Shown: piece after piece, positions 18,739 through 28,124 of the stretch
Numbering within the stretch: the stretch's first letter is position 1
Layout: each line of letters begins with the position of its first letter
Origin: Sedimenticola sp.
Lineage (GTDB): Bacteria > Pseudomonadota > Gammaproteobacteria > Chromatiales > Chromatiaceae
Length of the DNA stretch: 42,183 nt
Reading direction: 5' to 3'
NCBI GenBank assembly: GCA_027083925.1
Contig: JALWMK010000112.1
Location: forward strand, 1 to 42,183
Made by a program: the position numbers and the translations under genes
Notes under the pieces: model-generated
Databases searched by the model: none
Told to the model about the DNA's origin: nothing
What the model saw: the letters and a program-made list of their open reading frames with translations, nothing else

Positions 18739-19335
18739 ATGTCTGAATATGGAAACAACAAAGAACAGAGCTGGCTGTCTGCTGTTATCGACAATGAACT
18801 GAGCGAGTCGGAAATGTTGCATGTGAGCCATCAGATCAGCAAGGATCAGGATCTCAAAGAAACGCTTGTTCGTTATCAGCTGATCAGTGACGGTCTTCGT
18901 GGTGAGGAAATCAACCTTTCTTCCATGGATCTGGTCAGCGCCGTCAGCCAGCGTCTTGCATCGGAACCTACAGTGCTGGCTCCGGGAAAAAACCGTATGC
19001 GCATGCCCAAATGGGCGCAGCCGGTAGCTGGTGCAGCACTTGCCGCCTCGGTAGCTGCTGTGGGGATTCTGCTGGGGCCGCAATTCATCAATGGCACGCA
19101 GATGCAGGTGCCAGCAAGCAGCGGGTTGCAGGTGGTGGCGCAACCTGTAGGTGAAGTGATGCCAGCCCCCACACTGGTGGTGCAGAAGGAAAATCACTGG
19201 AAAACCATTGAGGGCAAAACCCGCACTCGCCTGGATCGTTATCTTGAGCAGCATAGCCAGTATGCAGCGCCTGGTGGAGTGCAGGGGGTGATGCCCTACA
19301 CATCCTTTGTTGGCTACGGCGAGCCACAGAAATAA
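18739..19335 (+). CDS. rseA: Anti-sigma-E factor RseA (MucA-like)
   Basis: RseA holds RpoE inactive at the inner membrane until it is cleaved under envelope stress. The 198-residue protein has an N-terminal sigma-binding domain (about 8-75, including SWLSAVIDNELSESE), one membrane span (about 93-113) and a periplasmic tail that would bind RseB. The C-terminal residues end YGEPQK rather than an evident OMP-like YxF, so the DegS signal route cannot be read from this gene alone. rseB follows after four bases. Confidence 0.93.
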   Translation: MSEYGNNKEQSWLSAVIDNELSESEMLHVSHQISKDQDLKETLVRYQLISDGLRGEEINLSSMDLVSAVSQRLASEPTVLAPGKNRMRMPKWAQPVAGAALAASVAAVGILLGPQFINGTQMQVPASSGLQVVAQPVGEVMPAPTLVVQKENHWKTIEGKTRTRLDRYLEQHSQYAAPGGVQGVMPYTSFVGYGEPQK

Positions 19336-19339
19336 GCCT

Positions 19340-20344
19340 ATGAGGAGTGGATTTCTGGCGCTGCTGTTCTGTCTGTCTTGCATCGGACCGGCATCTGCTA
19401 ATAACGGTAGTGGTGCGGCTGTGCAATGGCTGGAAAAAATGAATCTGGCAGTCACCAGCATGAATTATGAAGGCCATTTTGTATACCAGTGCGGCGATTC
19501 GCTGGAAGCCATGCATTTGCGCCATCATATTGGGGAAGATGGCCCCAGAGAGTCGCTTTCATCGCTCACCGGTGTACCCAGGGAGGTGATGCGGGATAGT
19601 GAATCCATCACCATCATTGCCAACAGAAACGGCAAGCTGCAAATCTCCCAACAGCCAGCGGCAGGAAAATTTTCTCCTCTGAAATCTATCCGGCCTGAAA
19701 AGCTGCTACAGAATTATCATATTGCACTGGGAGGAATTATGCGGATTGCCGGACGCCCCGGAGTGATCATCAATCTTATGCCCAATGATGATTTGCGCTA
19801 CGGCTATCGCCTTACGCTGGACAAGATGAGTGCTTTGCCGTTGGATCTCATGGTATTGGATCGTGAGGGGGTGATACAGTCCCGGATCATGTTTACCGAT
19901 CTCAAGATAACCGATGTGGACTTGTTGTCGCTGCACCATCCGGATGAAGAGGACAAGGAGGCGGCAAAATCGCTGATGTTGGCAAAACTGGGCGCTGGCG
20001 CAGGGAGTCCCTCTGCAGTTGTAAAAAGAGCTACGTTACCCCAGGCAAAACCAGAAGATGCCGCCTGGAAATTTCCATCCCTGCCGACCGGCTTTTCTTT
20101 GATTGATTACCAAAAATCAGCGCATACCGGTCTTGAGCATTTTGTGTTTTCAGACGGTTTGGCCACAGTTTCCGCCTACCTTGAACCGCTGGATAATGAC
20201 AAGGCTTTTGAGGGCAATACCAACCTTGGTTCGGTGCGGGTGTTTGGCCGTCGGTTAAAGGACTATCAGTTAACGATTGTTGGCGAGGTCCCTCAGAAAA
20301 CCTTGGAGCTGCTGGCTGCCAGCATTCAGTATCACGAGCGCTGA
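19340..20344 (+). CDS. rseB: Sigma-E regulatory protein RseB (MucB-like)
   Basis: RseB is the periplasmic protein that shields RseA from proteolysis and senses mislocalised lipids or LPS. The 334-residue product starts with a signal peptide (cleavage near PASA). The LolA/LppX-like N-terminal domain contains WLEKMNLAVTSMNYEGHFVY, and the C-terminal domain includes FVFSDGLATVSAYLEP. An upstream in-frame start at 19307 lies inside rseA and is not supported. A gap of 143 nt, unusually long for this operon, follows. Confidence 0.93.
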   Translation: MRSGFLALLFCLSCIGPASANNGSGAAVQWLEKMNLAVTSMNYEGHFVYQCGDSLEAMHLRHHIGEDGPRESLSSLTGVPREVMRDSESITIIANRNGKLQISQQPAAGKFSPLKSIRPEKLLQNYHIALGGIMRIAGRPGVIINLMPNDDLRYGYRLTLDKMSALPLDLMVLDREGVIQSRIMFTDLKITDVDLLSLHHPDEEDKEAAKSLMLAKLGAGAGSPSAVVKRATLPQAKPEDAAWKFPSLPTGFSLIDYQKSAHTGLEHFVFSDGLATVSAYLEPLDNDKAFEGNTNLGSVRVFGRRLKDYQLTIVGEVPQKTLELLAASIQYHER

Positions 20345-20487
20345 GGAGGCTCCTGATCAAATCATGAATTCTTATCTTGCGCCCGCTGAACGTGGTTTTG
20401 TTATCGTTTGTCTTGGTAAATGCCGCCCTGCCATGCATGGAGCCAGGCAAAGCTTTCTTCATCGGCAGGCAGCGGGGGGCTGAAAGA
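20345..20487 (+). other. rseB-rseC gap with a possible 39-aa ORF
   Basis: A strong GAGGAGG sits at 20343-20349 but no start codon lies at normal distance from it. An ORF of 39 codons runs from ATG 20364 to 20483 and stops four bases before the rseC start. In another frame rseC could be extended to a TTG at 20377, which would add a hydrophobic segment. Neither has recognisable homology. The stretch may simply be an enlarged leader. Confidence 0.3.
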
Positions 20488-21000
20488 ATGCTGGAAGAAG
20501 AGGGAATGGTTTTGTCTGTCAATGGCAATGTTGCCGAGGTTGTTGCCGAGACGAAATCAGCCTGTGGCTCTTGTGCGGCAAAAAACGGTTGCGGCACTTC
20601 CCTGCTTGCCAGCCTGTTTCCCCAGCGTAAACGCTCTTTCCAGGCAAGTAACCCGGCGCATGCCCGGGTTGGTGATCGGGTGCTTGTTGGTCTGGATGAA
20701 TCGGCGCTGCAAACTGCGTCTTTGCTTGTGTATCTTGCCCCGCTGCTGGGTTTGATAGGTGGTGCAATGGCAGGTAGCTGGCTGGCTTCGTGGTCGATGC
20801 CGGGAATTGCCGAGGCGATCAGTATCGGGGCTGGCATCGGCGGTTTTGCTCTGACGTTGCTGGTAGTACGGAAAACCGGCTTCCGCTTGTCTGCGCATGG
20901 CCGCTATCAAGCAAGGATTCTGCGTATTTTACACCCGAAAACCTTCTCCGTTGGCGCTATAAAACTACTGGAAATACAATCAAATGAGAGACAAATCTAA
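20488..21000 (+). CDS. rseC: SoxR-reducing / sigma-E modulator protein RseC (MucC-like)
   Basis: RseC is an inner-membrane protein of the sigma-E operon that also belongs to the SoxR-reducing system. The 170-residue product begins MLEEEGMVLSVNG, the usual start. It has the cysteine cluster SACGSCAAKNGCG (CxxCx5C, about residues 27-37) and two membrane spans (about 75-95 and 105-125). The ATG at 20488 is chosen by alignment with known RseC starts; upstream extension to TTG 20377 cannot be excluded. Its 3' end overlaps degP by 17 bases. Confidence 0.88.
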   Translation: MLEEEGMVLSVNGNVAEVVAETKSACGSCAAKNGCGTSLLASLFPQRKRSFQASNPAHARVGDRVLVGLDESALQTASLLVYLAPLLGLIGGAMAGSWLASWSMPGIAEAISIGAGIGGFALTLLVVRKTGFRLSAHGRYQARILRILHPKTFSVGAIKLLEIQSNERQI

Positions 21001-22414
21001 ACAAATTACTGTCTTCCTGCTGTGCTTTTTGTTCCTCTTGGGAGAGGCATTGGCGCAAGGCTTGCCGGATTTCACGCAGCTGGTGGAGCAGAATGCTCCG
21101 GCGGTGGTCAACATCAGCACGGTCTCTCATGGCAAACAAAGCTTCCATCAATTTCATGGGCCGCGTAATACTCCCCCTCTGCCGGAAAACAACCCCTTCA
21201 GTGATTTGTTCCGGCGCTACTTTGAAGAGGGGCGGGGGGGTGAAATGCTTCCTGAAGAGAGTGAATCCCTGGGATCCGGTTTTATCATCACTCCGGATGG
21301 TTATGTATTGACCAACCATCATGTGGTGGAGGGCGCAGACGAAATTATCGTGCGCCTGAACAACCGCAAATCCTATGAGGCGAAAGTGATTGGCTCTGAC
21401 AAGGGCAGCGATATTGCCTTGCTGAAAATCGATGCTGAAAATCTGCCTGCAGTGCAGATCGGCAATAGCGAGAATCTCAAGATCGGTGCATGGGTGTTGG
21501 CCATTGGCTCGCCATTCGGTTTCGATGCTACTGTAACGGCTGGTATTGTAAGCGCGAAAGGCCGGAGTCTTCCCAGTGAAAACTATGTGCCCTATATTCA
21601 GACGGACGTTGCCATCAATCCCGGTAATTCCGGTGGGCCGTTGTTCAATCTTCAGGGCAAGGTCATAGGCGTCAACTCCCAGATTTTCAGCCGTTCCGGC
21701 GGTTTCATGGGGCTTTCCTTTGCGGTTCCTATCGAACTGGCGATGAACGTAGTGGAGCAATTGCGAAAAGACGGACATGTAACCCGTGGCTATCTCGGGG
21801 TGCTGATCCAGGATGTTGACCGCAATCTTGCCGAATCTTTTGATATGAACCGCCCCAGGGGCGCGCTGGTTGCAAGGGTACTCAAGGACTCTCCGGCGGA
21901 GAAGGGCGGATTGCAGGTTGGAGATATTATCCTGGCTTTCAATCAGCAGCAGCTGCATGATTCCTCACAATTGCCTCCTTTGGTGGGAGCGACAGCCGTT
22001 GGTGAGGAAGTAGAGCTGAAGGTGCTGAGAAACGGCGTGGAAAGCAGTCTCAAGGTTCGTGTAGAGAAACTTCCCGCGGAAGATGATCGGCAGCAGTCTG
22101 AAAAAACAAAGGCGCCAGAAGCGGGTGAGAGCAACAAGCTGGGCCTGGTGTTTTCCGAGCTCACCGCAGAAGAGCGCGAACAGTTGGGCTTGTCCGCTGC
22201 AGAAGGCGTGCGGGTCAAAGAAGTTCAGGAAGGGCCTGCCGCGGTTGCGGGAGTGAATCCGGGGGATGTGGTGCTGATGGTGGATGGAAAGAAGATTACA
22301 GCGCTATCGCAGTTGGAGAAAATCATCCGGGAGATGCCAAAAGGCAAGACTGCAGCCTTGTTGTTGCTGAAGCCGCAAGGTCCGGTATTCATCGCAATAC
22401 GCGTGCCAAAATAA
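20984..22414 (+). CDS. degP: Periplasmic serine protease DegP/MucD
   Basis: This is a trypsin-like HtrA protease/chaperone that degrades misfolded envelope proteins. A signal peptide (about 1-24, ending ALA) leads to a protease domain with the triad His113 (LTNHHVVEG), Asp143 (GSDIALLKID) and Ser216 (GNSGGPLFN). Two PDZ domains follow (about 260-345 and 385-475, with the GYLGVLIQDV and GVNPGDVVL segments). At 476 residues it is MucD-sized. It is the last gene of the sigma-E operon. P. aeruginosa uses the symbol mucD for the gene in this position. Confidence 0.95.
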   Translation: MRDKSKQITVFLLCFLFLLGEALAQGLPDFTQLVEQNAPAVVNISTVSHGKQSFHQFHGPRNTPPLPENNPFSDLFRRYFEEGRGGEMLPEESESLGSGFIITPDGYVLTNHHVVEGADEIIVRLNNRKSYEAKVIGSDKGSDIALLKIDAENLPAVQIGNSENLKIGAWVLAIGSPFGFDATVTAGIVSAKGRSLPSENYVPYIQTDVAINPGNSGGPLFNLQGKVIGVNSQIFSRSGGFMGLSFAVPIELAMNVVEQLRKDGHVTRGYLGVLIQDVDRNLAESFDMNRPRGALVARVLKDSPAEKGGLQVGDIILAFNQQQLHDSSQLPPLVGATAVGEEVELKVLRNGVESSLKVRVEKLPAEDDRQQSEKTKAPEAGESNKLGLVFSELTAEEREQLGLSAAEGVRVKEVQEGPAAVAGVNPGDVVLMVDGKKITALSQLEKIIREMPKGKTAALLLLKPQGPVFIAIRVPK

Positions 22415-22590
22415 CGACCAGTAAAGGACATCGCCGCTTTTCTGCGGCCTTTGGATTTGGTCCTTTGGGGAAATCCACCGGGAAATAATTGTCGATCCGG
22501 AGTATCATTCGCCGTTGCTGATTTTTCCGGGAATCCCCTGGTTCTGCTGGGTATTTTACCGAGCCAGAACACCATCAAATCCGAGGGCTG
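22415..22590 (+). other. degP-lepA intergenic region
   Basis: The 176-nt gap has no gene. A small hairpin, GCCGC (22433-22437) and GCGGC (22444-22448), is followed by only three Ts, so it is at best a weak terminator. No convincing promoter for lepA was found. Confidence 0.4.
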
Positions 22591-24396
22591 ATGTCTAAAC
22601 TTGACCACATTCGAAACTTCTCCATCATCGCGCATATCGATCATGGGAAATCCACCATTGCAGACCGCTTTATCCAGCTTTGCGGTGGTTTGACAGAAAG
22701 GGAAATGGAAGCCCAGGTGCTGGACTCCATGGACCTGGAACGCGAGCGCGGCATTACCATCAAGGCGCAGAGCGTAACCCTGAACTTTACTGCCAAGAAT
22801 GGCGAAACCTACAAGCTCAACTTTATTGACACTCCCGGGCATGTGGATTTTTCCTATGAGGTGTCGCGTTCTCTGGCGGCCTGTGAGGGTGCATTGCTGG
22901 TGGTTGATGCGGCGCAGGGCGTTGAAGCCCAGAGTGTGGCGAATTGCTATACCGCGATTGAACAGGGGCTGGAAGTCGTGCCGGTATTGAACAAGATTGA
23001 TTTGCCGTCCGCCGAGCCGGAAAAGGTGATTACCGAAATCGAGGAAATTATCGGTATCGAGGCTGAGGACGCCTTGCGCGTCAGCGCCAAGACCGGGCTT
23101 GGTATCGAAGAGCTGCTGGAAAGCCTGGTGGAACGCATCCCGTCCCCCAAAGGAGATCCCGATGCGCCGCTGCAGGCACTGATCATCGATTCCTGGTTTG
23201 ATCCCTATGTAGGCGTCATCTCCCTGATCCGGGTGATGAATGGCAGCCTGAAGCGCCGGGACAAGTTCGTGATCATGTCTACCGGCCGCAGCTACCAGGC
23301 CGAAAAAGTCGGCATATTCACGCCCAAGCGCACAGATACCGAGATTCTGGATAGCGGAGAAGTCGGCTACCTGATTGCTGGCATGAAGGAGATCGATGCC
23401 GCGCCTGTGGGAGACACCATTACTCTTGCAGACAACAAGGCGGTGGAGCCTTTGCCTGGATTCAAGGAAATGCAGCCCCGGGTATTTGCCGGGCTGTATC
23501 CTATCAGCTCGGACGACTATGAGAGTTTCCGCGAGGCCCTGCACAAGCTGCGCCTGAATGATGCCGCATTGCATTTTGAGCCGGAAACTTCCCAGGCGCT
23601 GGGATTCGGCTTCCGCTGCGGCTTTCTGGGCATGTTACATATGGAAATTATCCAGGAGCGTCTGGAGCGGGAATATGATCTTGATCTGATCACTACAGCG
23701 CCGACGGTGATCTATGAAGTAGAGAAAACTGAAGGCGAAATCCTGATGGTGGACAACCCCGCAGATCTTCCGGATCCTGGTCAGATCGAGGAAATTCGTG
23801 AACCCGTCATCGAGGCGCATATTCTGGTTCCCCAGGATTATCTGGGAAATGTAATCAGCCTGTGTATCGAAAAGCGCGGGGTGCAAAAGAACATGCAATA
23901 TCTTGGTGGCCAGGTACAGCTGGTTTATGACCTGCCCATGAATGAGGTCGTGCTGGACTTTTTTGACCGGCTCAAATCCGTCAGCCGTGGCTATGCCTCG
24001 TTTGAATACGAACTGGATCGTTTTCAGGCGGCCAACCTGGTCAAGCTGGATATTCTCATCAACGGAGAGCGCGTGGATGCCTTGTCGCTCATTGTACACA
24101 GGGACTACGCCGAAAGCCGGGGTCGGGAACTGACGGACAAGATGAAGGAAATCATCCCCCGGCAAATGTTCGAGGTGGCCATACAGGCAGCTCTGGGAAG
24201 CAAGGTCATCGCTCGTTCCACGGTTAAGGCCTTGCGCAAGAACGTCACTGCCAAATGCTATGGCGGTGACATCACACGCAAGCGCAAACTGCTGGAAAAA
24301 CAGAAAGCAGGAAAGAAACGCATGAAACAGGTAGGCCGGGTGGAGATTCCCCAGGAAGCCTTCCTGGCTGTATTGAACGTGGGAAAAGACAAGTAA
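22591..24396 (+). CDS. lepA: Elongation factor 4 (LepA)
   Basis: LepA is a ribosome-binding GTPase related to EF-G that acts in initiation and back-translocation. The G1 loop is AHIDHGKST near the N-terminus. RGITIKAQ (switch I), DTPGHVDF (G3) and [11 protein letters not shown] (G4, LepA-specific) follow. The LepA-specific C-terminal domain contains [20 protein letters not shown]. The length is 601 residues, full size. lepB follows after 27 nt, the classical lepA-lepB operon. Confidence 0.97.
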   Translation: MSKLDHIRNFSIIAHIDHGKSTIADRFIQLCGGLTEREMEAQVLDSMDLERERGITIKAQSVTLNFTAKNGETYKLNFIDTPGHVDFSYEVSRSLAACEGALLVVDAAQGVEAQSVANCYTAIEQGLEVVPVLNKIDLPSAEPEKVITEIEEIIGIEAEDALRVSAKTGLGIEELLESLVERIPSPKGDPDAPLQALIIDSWFDPYVGVISLIRVMNGSLKRRDKFVIMSTGRSYQAEKVGIFTPKRTDTEILDSGEVGYLIAGMKEIDAAPVGDTITLADNKAVEPLPGFKEMQPRVFAGLYPISSDDYESFREALHKLRLNDAALHFEPETSQALGFGFRCGFLGMLHMEIIQERLEREYDLDLITTAPTVIYEVEKTEGEILMVDNPADLPDPGQIEEIREPVIEAHILVPQDYLGNVISLCIEKRGVQKNMQYLGGQVQLVYDLPMNEVVLDFFDRLKSVSRGYASFEYELDRFQAANLVKLDILINGERVDALSLIVHRDYAESRGRELTDKMKEIIPRQMFEVAIQAALGSKVIARSTVKALRKNVTAKCYGGDITRKRKLLEKQKAGKKRMKQVGRVEIPQEAFLAVLNVGKDK

Positions 24397-24423
24397 CTCC
24401 TCCTATTTGGAACTGAAAGCCTT

Positions 24424-25314
24424 ATGAAAGAACAAAAAGAAACACCATTGTATGAGTTTGCTGCGATGATAGGCATCGCCGGGGTTTTTATCTGGGTGCT
24501 GTATGCCTTTGGCATAGAGTCCGCGCTGGCTTTTGCTTCGGTGGTTTCCGGCCTGATCTGGGGGCTGTATCTGCTGCTCAAGCGCAAATCCGCACAACAG
24601 GACACAAAAGAAAAAGCGGTGAAAGAACCACTGATGGTGGACTATGCCCGCTCGTTTTTTCCCATTTTCCTGTTTGTACTGCTGTTGCGTGCTTTTGTTG
24701 TCGAGCCTTTTCGCATTCCTTCCGGATCCATGATGCCAACCTTGCTGGTTGGAGACTTTATTCTGGTCAACAAGTTTGCCTACGGTTTGCGGGTTCCGGT
24801 TACCAAAACAAAATTTCTTGACGTGGATACACCAGAGCGAGGTGACGTGGTGGTATTCCGCTACCCTGAAGACCTGAAACTGGATTACATAAAGCGCCTG
24901 GTTGGATTGCCGGGAGACCGTATTGCCTACAGGAACAAGGTGCTCTATGTGAATGGTAAGGCCGTACCCCAGACCAGGGTTGGCGTCTATGAAGGCGTTG
25001 GATCCGGTGAAGGAATGACCGGCAGATGGGAGCTGAAAGAAAACCTGGATGGTGTCGAGCATTCCTTACTGATCAATCCCCACGTACCAGATTTTCCGCC
25101 TGGCTGCCGGGTGCTGGCCAACGGTGAAATCACCGTGCCGGAAGGGCATTTTTTCATGATGGGAGACAATCGTGACAACAGCAATGACAGCCGTTGCTGG
25201 GGATTCGTGCCGGAACAGAATTTGGTTGGAAAAGCCTTTGTGATATGGTTAAGCCTCGATTGGAATCGCTCTGGAATATTCGATTGGTCACGCATTGGCG
25301 AAGTTATTGAATAG
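24424..25314 (+). CDS. lepB: Signal peptidase I
   Basis: LepB cleaves signal peptides of exported preproteins at the periplasmic face of the inner membrane. There are N-terminal membrane spans (about 12-52 and 76-92). The catalytic Ser102 is in IPSGSMMPTL and the general base Lys157 in DYIKRLVGLPGD. The downstream box MGDNRDNSNDSRCWGFVP is complete. It has 296 residues. It lies in the lepA-lepB-DUF4845-rnc-era-recO-pdxJ order. Confidence 0.97.
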   Translation: MKEQKETPLYEFAAMIGIAGVFIWVLYAFGIESALAFASVVSGLIWGLYLLLKRKSAQQDTKEKAVKEPLMVDYARSFFPIFLFVLLLRAFVVEPFRIPSGSMMPTLLVGDFILVNKFAYGLRVPVTKTKFLDVDTPERGDVVVFRYPEDLKLDYIKRLVGLPGDRIAYRNKVLYVNGKAVPQTRVGVYEGVGSGEGMTGRWELKENLDGVEHSLLINPHVPDFPPGCRVLANGEITVPEGHFFMMGDNRDNSNDSRCWGFVPEQNLVGKAFVIWLSLDWNRSGIFDWSRIGEVIE

Positions 25315-25326
25315 AGGGGAACAAAT

Positions 25327-25698
25327 ATGCAGTATCTGAAGAGGCCACAGCAAGGGCTCAGCATCACAACCTGGATTTTTCTCATAGCGATCACGCTGTT
25401 CTTTGTTTTGCTTGGCGTAAGGATGGTGCCCAGCTATCTGGAATTTCACTCCATGAGCAAAATTCTTGAGAACATCAAGGAAGACCCGAAATACCGGCAA
25501 GTCCCCCCCAAGGAGCTACGCGCGGTATTCAATCGGCGCATCAACATCAATAGTATTTATGATTTTGACCCAAAGAGTCTGAAAATAGACCGCAGCAAGG
25601 GAAAAACCAGCATGATACTGAATTATGAAATACGCAAACCCGTGGCTGGCAATGTGGAGGTGCTCATGACTTTCCACAAAGAGGTGGATTGGAACTAG
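25327..25698 (+). CDS. DUF4845 small membrane protein
   Basis: This 123-residue protein has one N-terminal membrane span (about 14-34) and a periplasmic domain containing VPSYLEFHSM and FNRRININSIYD. It belongs to the DUF4845 family, regularly found between lepB and rnc in gammaproteobacteria. The function is unknown. It lies 12 nt after lepB and 16 nt before rnc, so co-transcription is very likely. Confidence 0.88.
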   Translation: MQYLKRPQQGLSITTWIFLIAITLFFVLLGVRMVPSYLEFHSMSKILENIKEDPKYRQVPPKELRAVFNRRININSIYDFDPKSLKIDRSKGKTSMILNYEIRKPVAGNVEVLMTFHKEVDWN

Positions 25699-25714
25699 AT
25701 ACGGAACTGGCCGG

Positions 25715-26395
25715 GTGCTGGATCTCAAGCGTTTGCAGCGTAACCTGGGTTATGAATTCAGGGATGAAGCCCTGCTTGTTCAGTCCCTCACCCATCGCAG
25801 TGCTGGCGCCAGAAATAATGAGCGGCTGGAGTTTTTGGGTGACGCGATCCTGGGATTTGAGATTGCTGAAAACCTGTACCGCGAGCACCCGAACGCCAGT
25901 GAAGGTGAACTCAGCCGGGCACGGGCTCAGTTGGTCAAAAGAGAAACCCTGGCGGGCGTGGCCAGACGATTGAAGCTGGGGGATTACCTGATTCTGGGCA
26001 CCGGAGAGCTGCGTAGCGGAGGGCAGACCAGAGACTCTATTTTGTCAGATGCAGTAGAGGCCCTTATCGCCGCCGTATTCATGGACGCGGATATGGAGTC
26101 GGCGCGAGCGCTGGTCCGCCGCATTCTGCGTGAGGAAATCACAGGAATTTCACCGGAAGCCCAGCCCAAGGATTCGAAAACCCGGCTACAGGAGTATCTT
26201 CAGGCGCAAGGGAAATCGCTCCCTGTTTATCAGGTTGTCTCTGTAGAAGGCAGCGCCCATGAGCAACAGTTTGTTGTTGAATGCCGTGCCAGCAACCTTG
26301 GTATCACCGAGCAGGGAGAAGGGGCGAGCAGGCGCAAGGCAGAACAGCAGGCCGCTTACAAGGTGCTTGCCAAAATCGGAGTATCAGATTCGTGA
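25715..26395 (+). CDS. rnc: Ribonuclease III
   Basis: RNase III cuts double-stranded RNA in rRNA maturation and mRNA control. The 226-residue protein has the catalytic signature NERLEFLGDAIL (about 34-45) and further acidic metal ligands around SDAVEALIAAVF. A C-terminal double-stranded RNA-binding domain (about 155-224) contains EGASRRKAEQQAA. The start is GTG. The stop overlaps the era start (GTGA), a classic translational coupling. Confidence 0.96.
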   Translation: MLDLKRLQRNLGYEFRDEALLVQSLTHRSAGARNNERLEFLGDAILGFEIAENLYREHPNASEGELSRARAQLVKRETLAGVARRLKLGDYLILGTGELRSGGQTRDSILSDAVEALIAAVFMDADMESARALVRRILREEITGISPEAQPKDSKTRLQEYLQAQGKSLPVYQVVSVEGSAHEQQFVVECRASNLGITEQGEGASRRKAEQQAAYKVLAKIGVSDS

Positions 26396-27279
26396 AGCAT
26401 CGAGCAGGGCATGTGGCGCTGGTAGGGCGTCCAAATGTTGGCAAGTCCACCTTACTGAATTGTCTGCTTGGGCAGAAACTGGCAATTACCTCTCACAAGC
26501 CGCAAACCACCCGTCACAGCATACTGGGGATCAGTACGCAGGATGATGGGCAGATTGTCTACATCGATACACCAGGCATCCATCAACGCGGTAACAAGGC
26601 CATGAATCGTTATCTGAACAGGACTGCTACCAGCACCCTGTCCGGGGTGGATCTGGCGGTATTTGTTGTCGATAGCCAGTATTGGACAGATGAAGATGAG
26701 ATGGTTCTGCAGCGGATTGGAAACGGTGGGCTTCCGGCAATCCTGGTTGTGAACAAGGTCGACACTGTTCATCGTCGTGAAGAACTCTTGCCCATACTTG
26801 CCAAACTGACGGAGCGAACCGGCCTGACTACCGTGATTCCGGTTTCGGCCCGTACCGGGGATAACTGTGACCAGCTGCAACAGGCCATTCTGGAATTACT
26901 GCCGGAAGGGAAGAGTTTTTATCCCGAAGACCAAATTACCGACCGCCCGGAACGTTTTTTTGCCGCCGAACTGGTTCGGGAACAAATAACCAGGCGCTAT
27001 CACAAGGAATTGCCTTATTCTACAACGGTCGAAATCGAAGAATTTGATGTACAGCCCCACATCTATCGTATTGGAGCTGTTATCTGGGTAGAGCGGGATA
27101 ACCAAAAAGGCATCCTGGTCGGAAAAGGCGGACTGGCGCTCAAGGAAACGGCAACGGAGGCGCGTAAACAACTGGAGGTTTTTTTCCAGACCAAGGTTTA
27201 TCTGCGCTTGTGGGTGAAGGTGAAGAAAAGCTGGTCTGCCGATCAGGCCAGCCTGAGCCGGTTGGGATACTCTGAATAA
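26392..27279 (+). CDS. era: GTPase Era
   Basis: Era binds the 3' end of 16S rRNA and checks small-subunit assembly. The 295-residue product begins at GTG 26392, overlapping rnc by four bases. GRPNVGKST is the P-loop, DTPGIHQ is G3 and NKVDTV is G4. The C-terminal KH domain (about 200-290) has the GKGGLALKE RNA-binding loop. Longer upstream extension inside rnc is not supported. Confidence 0.96.
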   Translation: MKHRAGHVALVGRPNVGKSTLLNCLLGQKLAITSHKPQTTRHSILGISTQDDGQIVYIDTPGIHQRGNKAMNRYLNRTATSTLSGVDLAVFVVDSQYWTDEDEMVLQRIGNGGLPAILVVNKVDTVHRREELLPILAKLTERTGLTTVIPVSARTGDNCDQLQQAILELLPEGKSFYPEDQITDRPERFFAAELVREQITRRYHKELPYSTTVEIEEFDVQPHIYRIGAVIWVERDNQKGILVGKGGLALKETATEARKQLEVFFQTKVYLRLWVKVKKSWSADQASLSRLGYSE

Positions 27280-27291
27280 AGGGTAAGTCTG

Positions 27292-28017
27292 TTGCCCAAC
27301 GAACTTATGCCCGCCTATGTTCTGCATTCCCGAAAGTTTGGAGAGCGACATCTTTTGCTGGATATGCTCACGCTTTTTGCAGGTAGAATTCCCCTGATGG
27401 TACATGGGGGGGCATCTGCCAAAAGCACGCGGCGTGCGATGTTACAGCCTTTCAATCCCCTGTTGATTGCCTGGTCGGGACGAGGGAGGATTGCCAACCT
27501 AAAGCAGGTAGAGAGCCGTTCCGGCTATATCCTTCCCCGTGGCAAGGCGTTATTCAGCGGGTTTTATTTGAATGAATTGCTGATTCGGCTCATTGACCAG
27601 AATGAGCCTGTGCCGGAATTGTTTCTCTGCTATGAAAAAACTGTCGAGAGCCTGGGGGGCGGATCCGATCCTGATTTGCCGCTTCGTGATTTCGAACTGG
27701 AACTGCTGCAAACCCTCGGCTATGGTGTTGATTTACTGCATGAAGGCCGGTCTGGTGCGCCGGTCAGTGCAGGGTTCTGCTATAACTATGAGGCGGAAGC
27801 GGGACTGAAAAGAGTGCAGGCAGATGCTGGATTTCTGGCAAAGGGAGAGACACTGATCGCTTTGGCTCGACGCCAGGTGCTGGATCCGTGCCAGAATCGG
27901 GAGGCAAGGGAGCTGATGCGGCACATATTGGGTTTTTATCTGGGGGACAAGCCATTGAAAAGCCGGGAATTTTTTTACACACCAGGCCATTGTTCACCTG
28001 GAAAGACAAAAATGTGA
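27292..28017 (+). CDS. recO: DNA repair protein RecO
   Basis: RecO loads RecA onto SSB-coated DNA together with RecR. The 241-residue protein has the N-terminal OB-fold (about 1-80, with AYVLHSRKFGERHLLLDMLT and LQPFNPLLI) and a helical C-terminal part with LELLQTLGYGVDL. A TTG start at 27292 with AAAGGG upstream fits best; an ATG at 27307 is the alternative. The zinc cysteines of some RecO proteins are absent. Its stop codon lies in the loop of a perfect hairpin. Confidence 0.92.
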   Translation: MPNELMPAYVLHSRKFGERHLLLDMLTLFAGRIPLMVHGGASAKSTRRAMLQPFNPLLIAWSGRGRIANLKQVESRSGYILPRGKALFSGFYLNELLIRLIDQNEPVPELFLCYEKTVESLGGGSDPDLPLRDFELELLQTLGYGVDLLHEGRSGAPVSAGFCYNYEAEAGLKRVQADAGFLAKGETLIALARRQVLDPCQNREARELMRHILGFYLGDKPLKSREFFYTPGHCSPGKTKM

Positions 28018-28029
28018 TTTTGTCTTTCC
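28000..28029 (+). terminator. 12-bp perfect hairpin spanning the recO stop
   Basis: GGAAAGACAAAA (28000-28011) and its exact complement (28018-28029) flank the loop ATGTGA, which contains the recO stop codon. There is no T-tract directly after the stem, so it is not a typical intrinsic terminator. It may stall ribosomes or protect the 3' end. A second, weaker palindrome (TTTTCAAT 28034-28041 / ATTGAAAA 28055-28062) follows. Confidence 0.5.
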
Positions 28030-28104
28030 TCCATTTTCAATGGCTTATGTTTCTATTGAAAACGGCCCACGTTCTTGTGCGGCGTACAGGCTGTTAACCT
28101 GACA

Positions 28105-28124
28105 CCTGAACCCAAGGATTCAGG
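28105..28124. repeat. 20-bp near-palindromic element, copy 1, with flanking CTGACA repeats
   Basis: CCTGAACCCAAGGATTCAGG differs by one base from the sequence at 40261-40280. The six bases immediately before it (28099-28104) and after it (28125-28130) are both CTGACA. It lies between recO and pdxJ. It looks like a minute inserted repeat with a target-site duplication, but no mobilising protein is visible. Confidence 0.6.

Noticed and set aside
22433-22448. Terminator after degP
   Set aside because: The stem is five base pairs and the T-tract is only three bases, so it is mentioned only as a weak hairpin in the gap.
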